A DNA stretch of 64,000 nt. Origin: Ruminococcus sp. Its GTDB lineage: Bacteria; Bacillota; Clostridia; Oscillospirales; Ruminococcaceae. Positions 58,994 through 64,000 of this stretch are shown here, piece after piece (the first letter of the stretch is position 1; every line of letters starts with the position of its first letter). Location of the stretch: NCBI GenBank assembly GCA_019420505.1, contig JAHZHC010000027.1, positions 291,678 through 355,677 on the forward strand, given 5' to 3'. Both the position numbers and the translations under genes were made by a program. The notes below the pieces were generated by a model, which ran no database searches, was not told the origin of the DNA, and was given only the letters and a program-made list of their open reading frames with translations.

Positions 58994-60274
58994 ATGAGTT
59001 TAAAATCGACAAATAAGGTTGAAACAAATAAGGTTGAACTGGAGATAGAAATTTCACCTGAAGCTTTTGAAGAAGCTATTGAAAAAGCATATCAGAAAGC
59101 TAAGAAAAATATTCAGATCCGTGGTTTCCGTAAGGGTAAGGCTCCTCGTAAGCTTATTGAAAAGGAATATGGAGAAAATGTTTTCTTTGAGGATGCTGTA
59201 AATATGCTTTACGGTCCTGAGGCTGATAAGGCTATTGCTGAAGCAGGGCTTGAAATTGTTGCAAGACCTGAAGCTGAGGTTACTTCAGTAGATAAGGCTA
59301 AGGGCGTTGAAATTAAAGTTACTTGTATAACAAAGCCTGAAGTTGAAATTGACGGGTATAAAGGTATAGAAGCTGAAAAATCAGTCAAGGATGTAACTGA
59401 CGAGGATGTTGCAAAAGAAGTTGATAAATTAAGAGAAAAGAACATGAGAATCGTTACGGTTGACGACAGAGCTGCTGAAATGGGCGATGATGTTCTTATT
59501 GACTTTGAAGGATTTAAAGATGATGTTGCTTTCGAGGGCGGAAAGGCTGAGGACTTTACACTTTCATTGGGAAGCGGACAGTTTATTCCGGGCTTTGAAG
59601 AGGCTGTTGCAGGTCATAATGCAGGAGAACAGTTTGATATCAATGTGACTTTCCCTGAAGATTATCAGGCAAAAGAACTTGCTGGAGCACCGGTAGTGTT
59701 CAAGATCAATCTTAAGAGCATTTCCAAGAAAGAGCTTCCTGAGCTTGATGATGAAATGATCAAGGATTCTACAGAGTTTGATACTGTTGACGAATTCAAG
59801 GCTGATGTAAAGAAAAAGCTTGAAGAAGCTGCTGAAAAGGCAGCTGACGCTGTCGTTGAAGAGAAGCTTTTTGATACGGTAATCGGCAATCTGAAAGCAG
59901 AAATTCCTCAGGTTATGTTTGATAACCGTGTTAATGAAATGGTTAGCGAACTTGAGCAGAGACTTGCACCACAGGGTATTTCCCTTGACCTTTATCTTCA
60001 GTATTCAGGTCAGACAATGGAATCATTGAGAAAGATGTATGGTGAACAGGCAGAAAAGCAGGTTAAGCTGCGTCTTGCTCTTGAAAAAGTTGCACAGCTT
60101 GAAAAAATTGAAGTTTCTGATGATGAACTTAATGCAGAATTTGATAAGCTGGCTGAACAGTATAAAATGCCTGTTGAGCAGATTAAGGTTTACATCAGAG
60201 CTGAGGATCTTAAAAAGGATATAGCTGTCGGAAAAGCAGTTGACATTATTAAGGATTCTGCGGTAATTAAGTAA
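58994..60274 (+). CDS. tig: Trigger factor
   Basis: The ribosome-bound chaperone that meets nascent chains. The 426-residue protein has the N-terminal ribosome-binding motif IQIRGFRKGKAPRKLIEKEYG, an FKBP-like prolyl isomerase domain (about 150-245, AEMGDDVLIDFEGF and SGQFIPGFEEAVAGH), and the C-terminal helical arm domain. GGAGGAAA precedes the ATG. tig-clpP-clpX is the standard order, with a hairpin separating tig and clpP. Confidence 0.96.
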   Translation: MSLKSTNKVETNKVELEIEISPEAFEEAIEKAYQKAKKNIQIRGFRKGKAPRKLIEKEYGENVFFEDAVNMLYGPEADKAIAEAGLEIVARPEAEVTSVDKAKGVEIKVTCITKPEVEIDGYKGIEAEKSVKDVTDEDVAKEVDKLREKNMRIVTVDDRAAEMGDDVLIDFEGFKDDVAFEGGKAEDFTLSLGSGQFIPGFEEAVAGHNAGEQFDINVTFPEDYQAKELAGAPVVFKINLKSISKKELPELDDEMIKDSTEFDTVDEFKADVKKKLEEAAEKAADAVVEEKLFDTVIGNLKAEIPQVMFDNRVNEMVSELEQRLAPQGISLDLYLQYSGQTMESLRKMYGEQAEKQVKLRLALEKVAQLEKIEVSDDELNAEFDKLAEQYKMPVEQIKVYIRAEDLKKDIAVGKAVDIIKDSAVIK

Positions 60275-60293
60275 TTTTGTGATATTTTGTCGA

Positions 60294-60323
60294 TTTCGCT
60301 CGCTGATAATAAAGCGAGCGAAA
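60294..60323 (+). terminator. Hairpin between tig and clpP
   Basis: TTTCGCTCGCT/AGCGAGCGAAA (60294-60304 with 60313-60323) is a perfect 11-bp stem. No T tract follows (AGTGTATT), so it may be an attenuator or RNA-processing site rather than a terminator. Confidence 0.5.
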
Positions 60324-60348
60324 AGTGTATTAACAGGAGGAGATAACT

Positions 60349-60936
60349 ATGGCATTGGTCCCTTATGTAGTAGAACAAACAAGCAGAGGAGAAAGAAGCT
60401 ATGATATTTATTCAAGACTTCTTAATGACAGAATTATTATGCTCTGCGACCAGATTGATGATGCAACAGCAAGTGTAGTAATTGCACAGCTGCTTTATCT
60501 TGAAGGACAGGATCCTGAAAAGGATATTGATCTTTATATCAACAGCCCGGGAGGAGTAATTACTGCCGGAATGGCAATTTATGATACAATGCAGTATATT
60601 AAGTGTGATGTATCTACAATTTGTATAGGTATGGCTGCATCTATGGGTTCATTTCTGCTGTCAAGCGGTGCAAAGGGGAAAAGGTATTCTCTGCCTAACA
60701 GTGAAATCATGATTCATCAGCCCCTTATTTCAGGAGGACTTTCGGGTCAGTGTACAGATATAAAGATTCATTCTGATCATTTAGTCAGAACAAGAGAAAA
60801 GCTTAATGGAATACTTGCTGAAAATACAGGTAAATCTATTGAACAAATTACATTGGATACAGAAAGAGATAATTTTATGTCTGCACAGCAGGCACTGGAT
60901 TACGGTCTTATAGATAAGGTTATCACGAATAGATAG
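60349..60936 (+). CDS. clpP: ATP-dependent Clp protease proteolytic subunit
   Basis: The 195-residue serine protease subunit forms double heptamer rings. It has the nucleophile serine in GMAASMGSFLLSSG (about residue 97), the histidine in EIMIHQPLISGG and the aspartate in TLDTERDNFMSA. GGAGGAG precedes the ATG. clpX follows 12 bases later, giving the ClpXP pair. Confidence 0.97.
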   Translation: MALVPYVVEQTSRGERSYDIYSRLLNDRIIMLCDQIDDATASVVIAQLLYLEGQDPEKDIDLYINSPGGVITAGMAIYDTMQYIKCDVSTICIGMAASMGSFLLSSGAKGKRYSLPNSEIMIHQPLISGGLSGQCTDIKIHSDHLVRTREKLNGILAENTGKSIEQITLDTERDNFMSAQQALDYGLIDKVITNR

Positions 60937-60948
60937 GATTGATGAAAA

Positions 60949-62229
60949 ATGACTAACGAAACAATGAAAAGGTGCAATTTCTGCGGTAAATCAGAAAATA
61001 AGGTCAAGAATATGTTTTCAGCAGGTGATAGTCATATTTGTGATGAGTGCGTTATGTTCTGTTATGATATTCTGGAAGAACAGTCAGGTGCACCCGGGGC
61101 AAGAGCCTTTTCTCGTATTAAGAAGGATAAAGCTGTTGGAAACGTCGGGATCACTTTAAAAAAACCTGCTGAAATCAAAGCAGTTCTTGATGAATATGTT
61201 ATTGGGCAAGACGACTCAAAAATTGCACTTTCTGTTGCGGTATATAATCATTATAAACGTATTATGTCACTTGAAAATAACGATGAAGATAATGTGGAAA
61301 TTCAAAAGAGCAATGTTTTGCTGTTAGGTCCCACAGGTACCGGAAAAACACTTCTTGCACAAACCTTGGCAAAGCTTTTGAATGTACCTTTTGCAATTGC
61401 GGATGCAACAACTTTGACAGAAGCCGGATATGTGGGCGATGATGTTGAAAATGTTCTCACAAGACTTATTCAAGCTGCCGATTATGATGTTGAAGCGGCG
61501 TCTAAGGGTATCATTTATATTGATGAAATTGACAAGATAGCAAGAAAAAGCGAGAATACATCTATTACTCGAGATGTCAGCGGCGAAGGAGTTCAGCAGG
61601 CGCTTCTCAAAATAATTGAAGGTACAGTTTCTAATGTTCCCCCTCAGGGCGGCAGAAAGCATCCGCACCAGGAATTTATTCAAATTGATACAAAGAATAT
61701 TCTATTTATTTGCGGAGGCGCTTTCGAAGGACTTGAATCTGTTATTAAAAAAAGAACAGAATCATCCTCCCTTGGTTTTGGAGGAAGTATTAAGGACAAA
61801 AAATCCGACAGAAATGTTATGAAGAAAGTTCGCCCTCATGATCTTGTAAAATTCGGTCTTGTTCCCGAGCTTGTGGGTCGTCTTCCGGTAATAACAGTTC
61901 TTGAAGAGCTTGATGAGGATGCACTTTGTAAAATTCTTACGGAACCTAAAAATTCATTGCTTAAGCAATATACAAAGCTGTTTAAGCTTGATGGTATAGA
62001 ATTAGAGGTTACGGATGACGCAAAGCGAGAGATTGCAAAGCTGACAATTGCGCAAAAAACCGGAGCAAGAGGGCTAAGAGCAGTTGTAGAAAAAATTCTT
62101 ACAAAGCTCATGTTTGAATGTCCGTCAGATGATGAAATTGTTGGTATAAAAGTCACTTCAGAGTGTGTTTTGGGAACTGTTGAGCCTGAAATCTCAAGAG
62201 CCAAAAACTCACCGAGGAAGGGTGCATAA
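60949..62229 (+). CDS. clpX: ATP-dependent Clp protease ATP-binding subunit ClpX
   Basis: The 426-residue AAA+ unfoldase has an N-terminal zinc-binding domain (CNFCGKSENKVKNMFSAGDSHICDECV, cysteines at about residues 9, 12, 31 and 34), Walker A GPTGTGKTLLAQTLA (about 126), Walker B IIYIDEIDKIA, and the RKHPHQEFIQIDT and pore-loop GYVGDDVEN motifs. It feeds proteins into ClpP. The ATG lies 12 bases after clpP. Together they end at the terminator at 62429. Confidence 0.97.
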   Translation: MTNETMKRCNFCGKSENKVKNMFSAGDSHICDECVMFCYDILEEQSGAPGARAFSRIKKDKAVGNVGITLKKPAEIKAVLDEYVIGQDDSKIALSVAVYNHYKRIMSLENNDEDNVEIQKSNVLLLGPTGTGKTLLAQTLAKLLNVPFAIADATTLTEAGYVGDDVENVLTRLIQAADYDVEAASKGIIYIDEIDKIARKSENTSITRDVSGEGVQQALLKIIEGTVSNVPPQGGRKHPHQEFIQIDTKNILFICGGAFEGLESVIKKRTESSSLGFGGSIKDKKSDRNVMKKVRPHDLVKFGLVPELVGRLPVITVLEELDEDALCKILTEPKNSLLKQYTKLFKLDGIELEVTDDAKREIAKLTIAQKTGARGLRAVVEKILTKLMFECPSDDEIVGIKVTSECVLGTVEPEISRAKNSPRKGA

Positions 62230-62428
62230 TTCTTTTATCTGGGTTAAGGACGTAATTTGTTTATCTTTTGGGATAATTAGTTAAGGCTATTGATGTCAGA
62301 AAGTATTATTTAATCTGCTGAGATTGATTGAAAAGCATTGTAATTACTGTACGACAACTGAAGATTTTAACAAGTTGTTTGCGACAAAAAAATAGCATAG
62401 TTTTAAAAAACAGGATAGACAAGGATAC
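62230..62428 (+). other. Intergenic region after clpX
   Basis: AT-rich DNA with no supported gene or clear promoter. It appears to be the 3' untranslated tail before the clpX terminator; short frames within it lack ribosome sites. Confidence 0.4.
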
Positions 62429-62470
62429 AGCCTTCTTGAATTTAACCGTTCGGGAAGGCTTTTATTTTAA
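62429..62470 (+). terminator. Terminator of tig-clpP-clpX
   Basis: AGCCTTCTTGAA/TTCGGGAAGGCT (62429-62440 with 62449-62460, two G-U pairs) followed by TTTTATTTTAATT. Confidence 0.8.
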
Positions 62471-62580
62471 TTGTTATAAAATATTAGTTTATAATTATAT
62501 TACCATTTGATAAAATATTGAATATGATAAAATCTTAACATTTTATTAATCGAACACAGTTACTTTTAAAGGAGAAATAT

Positions 62581-64000
62581 ATGAAATCAAGGAATAAGGT
62601 TTTAAGTTTTATTTGTACTATTGCAATTTTAATGACAGTTGTGCAGCTGATGCCGTTTTCAGTAAGCGCAGCAAGTAAAGGTCCGGTTAGTTATTATGGA
62701 CAAATGCAGGCAAATGGAAATAAGATTATTGGATCTAAAACAAATAATCCAATGCAGGTAAAAGGAATGAGTTTTTTCTGGAGTAATTGGTCAACTCATA
62801 TGTATAGCAGTACAAATGTTGACCGTATGGTAGATGAATTTAAATGTGAAATGATTCGCTGTCCGTTTGGAGTAGATGATAACGGAAATCCATATAGTCC
62901 TTCTGATGAAGCTAAATACCGTGAAGTAATAGAGGAGGCTATCGAAAGAGACATTTATGTTATTATCGACTGGCATTCTCATGGAGCACATAATAATGTT
63001 AATGCAGCTAAAGATTTTTTCTCCAGAATGGCTCGTGATTACGGTAAATATGACAATGTTATTTTTGAAGTGTTCAATGAACCTACAAACATTGCATGGA
63101 CAACAGTAAAATATTACGCTGAACAAGTGATACAAGTCATAAGGCAATATTCTGACAATCTTATACTCGTCGGAACCCCGACGTGGTCACAGGATATTGA
63201 TATTGCAGCAGATAATCCGATAAACGACAAAAATGTAGCGTATGTTATTCATTTCTACGCAGGAACGCATTCTCAGTATCTGAGGGATAAGGCGAATTAT
63301 GCTTTAAATAAAAATATAACTGTTTTTGTAAGTGAATGGGGCTCTGTAAATGCCGATGGAAACGGTGCAATAAATTATAATTCTACTCAGGAATGGCTGG
63401 ACTGGATGGATCAGAATAAACTCTCCTGGTGCAACTGGGCAATAAATGATAAAGATGAAACTTCAAGTATTTTTTATTCTAACGGATCATTGAGAGAAGC
63501 AGGAGTTTATTTAAAAAGCATTCTTAACGACAGTGCAAAATATGCTGAATGGAGAGACCCTTCACATGGTGAGGAAAGCAGCAGTATGGACGACAGTTCA
63601 AACAATGTTATAACACAGGAAGTAATAATTTCTGAGGGCGGCTCAGCTTCACTCACATGGGGTACAGATTATCAAATTGACTTCAGTTTAAATGGTTATA
63701 AGTCAGCTAAAATAGTAATAGATGCAAATGCAAGCAATCTTCAGATTGCCGTTGCCCCCGGATGGACGGTACTTGTGAATACAACAGAAGTTTACGGTAA
63801 TTATACGTATGATTTTTCACCGTATCAAATAGCACCTTTTTCCGGTAACCATCAACTGGTTGTACAAGGCCAGGGAAGCGTAAACAGTGTAAAGATAATA
63901 GGAACAAAGGAAACAGTGGTAGTACCTGACAGTTCATCGAAAACCGAAGAATCATCATCAACACCGGACGATTCGTCACTGCCTGAAGTAACGGGTACAC
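62581..64000 (+). CDS. Secreted GH5 cellulase (endoglucanase), truncated by the window edge
   Basis: The open frame runs off the window after 473 codons. It has a signal peptide (ICTIAILMTVVQLMPFSVSAA), a GH5 catalytic domain (about residues 40-320) with the acid/base Glu in VIFEVFNEPTN, the nucleophile Glu in VFVSEWGSV, IDWHSHGAH and LSWCNWAIND. A short Ser/Glu-rich linker then leads to a beta-rich module (about 345-445, with a TTEVYGNYTYDFSPYQIAPF stretch) that is probably carbohydrate-binding, followed by a second Ser/Thr-rich linker. A further module, such as a dockerin or another binding domain, may lie beyond the edge. AAAGGAGA precedes the ATG. Confidence 0.92.
   Translation, partial: MKSRNKVLSFICTIAILMTVVQLMPFSVSAASKGPVSYYGQMQANGNKIIGSKTNNPMQVKGMSFFWSNWSTHMYSSTNVDRMVDEFKCEMIRCPFGVDDNGNPYSPSDEAKYREVIEEAIERDIYVIIDWHSHGAHNNVNAAKDFFSRMARDYGKYDNVIFEVFNEPTNIAWTTVKYYAEQVIQVIRQYSDNLILVGTPTWSQDIDIAADNPINDKNVAYVIHFYAGTHSQYLRDKANYALNKNITVFVSEWGSVNADGNGAINYNSTQEWLDWMDQNKLSWCNWAINDKDETSSIFYSNGSLREAGVYLKSILNDSAKYAEWRDPSHGEESSSMDDSSNNVITQEVIISEGGSASLTWGTDYQIDFSLNGYKSAKIVIDANASNLQIAVAPGWTVLVNTTEVYGNYTYDFSPYQIAPFSGNHQLVVQGQGSVNSVKIIGTKETVVVPDSSSKTEESSSTPDDSSLPEVTGT

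Noticed and set aside
1..64000. CRISPR arrays, insertion sequences, phage genes and tRNA genes
   Set aside because: No regularly spaced repeats, transposase or integrase motifs, or tRNA consensus were seen on either strand.

Overview
The window is an AT-rich chromosomal segment of a Gram-positive Firmicute, most likely an anaerobic, Ruminococcus-like member of the Oscillospiraceae/Clostridia. Supporting signs are the MEP isoprenoid genes ispE and ispD, sporulation genes (spoIIID, spoIIP and a Spo0A-type regulator), WhiA/RapZ/HprK, decarboxylase-type sodium-pump subunits, a two-FeoA ferrous iron operon, and a secreted GH5 cellulase running off the right edge. Most genes are on the + strand. 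Promoters are of the sigma-A type (TTGACA-17-TATAAT), Shine-Dalgarno sites are strong and intrinsic terminators are clear. I see no tRNA, rRNA, CRISPR array, transposase or phage gene.

Left part (1-8 kb): ispE, then a radical SAM activase-like gene broken by a one-base frameshift inside its iron-sulfur motif, then an HD-domain protein. Next is the most unusual locus: a consensus promoter, an uncatalogued 23-codon ORF with an ideal ribosome site, a perfect 13-bp hairpin, and then two half-size ABC exporters flanking a DUF1854 protein. Each exporter has an N-terminal extra domain and a four-cysteine zinc ribbon. ispD and prs follow on the - strand.

10.3-24 kb is one long + strand block with no visible terminator: murD, two M42 aminopeptidases, a GNAT protein, a COG4100 PLP enzyme, hprK, a PHP phosphatase, murB, rapZ, whiA, dnaE and a small DUF3006-like gene. 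It joins cell-wall synthesis, carbon control and replication. yvcK, usual between rapZ and whiA, is absent. A GrpB/GNAT pair, a mechanosensitive channel, OadG/OadB, a YfbR-like nucleotidase, a Gls24 protein and a FakA-like kinase follow.

30.9-37.7 kb holds feoA-feoA-feoB plus a Cys-rich Feo protein, with two DtxR-like operator palindromes, then RNase P RNA, a PadR-DUF1700-DUF4097-PspC envelope operon and a PdaA-like lipoprotein deacetylase. 37.9-50 kb is more accessory: a Spo0A-type protein whose receiver domain has lost its phosphorylation residues, rplM-rpsI, a secreted papain-type protease with three C-terminal repeats, a PurF-like protein lacking its glutaminase residues, two VanY-like peptidases, spoIIID, spoIIP and a strongly supported but unidentified ~275-nt structured RNA.

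50.3-64 kb is housekeeping: a pair of radical SAM family proteins, rplS-lepB-rbgA-rnhB-yraN, thrC, a DUF1540 protein, a phosphoesterase, tig-clpP-clpX, and finally the truncated GH5 cellulase.
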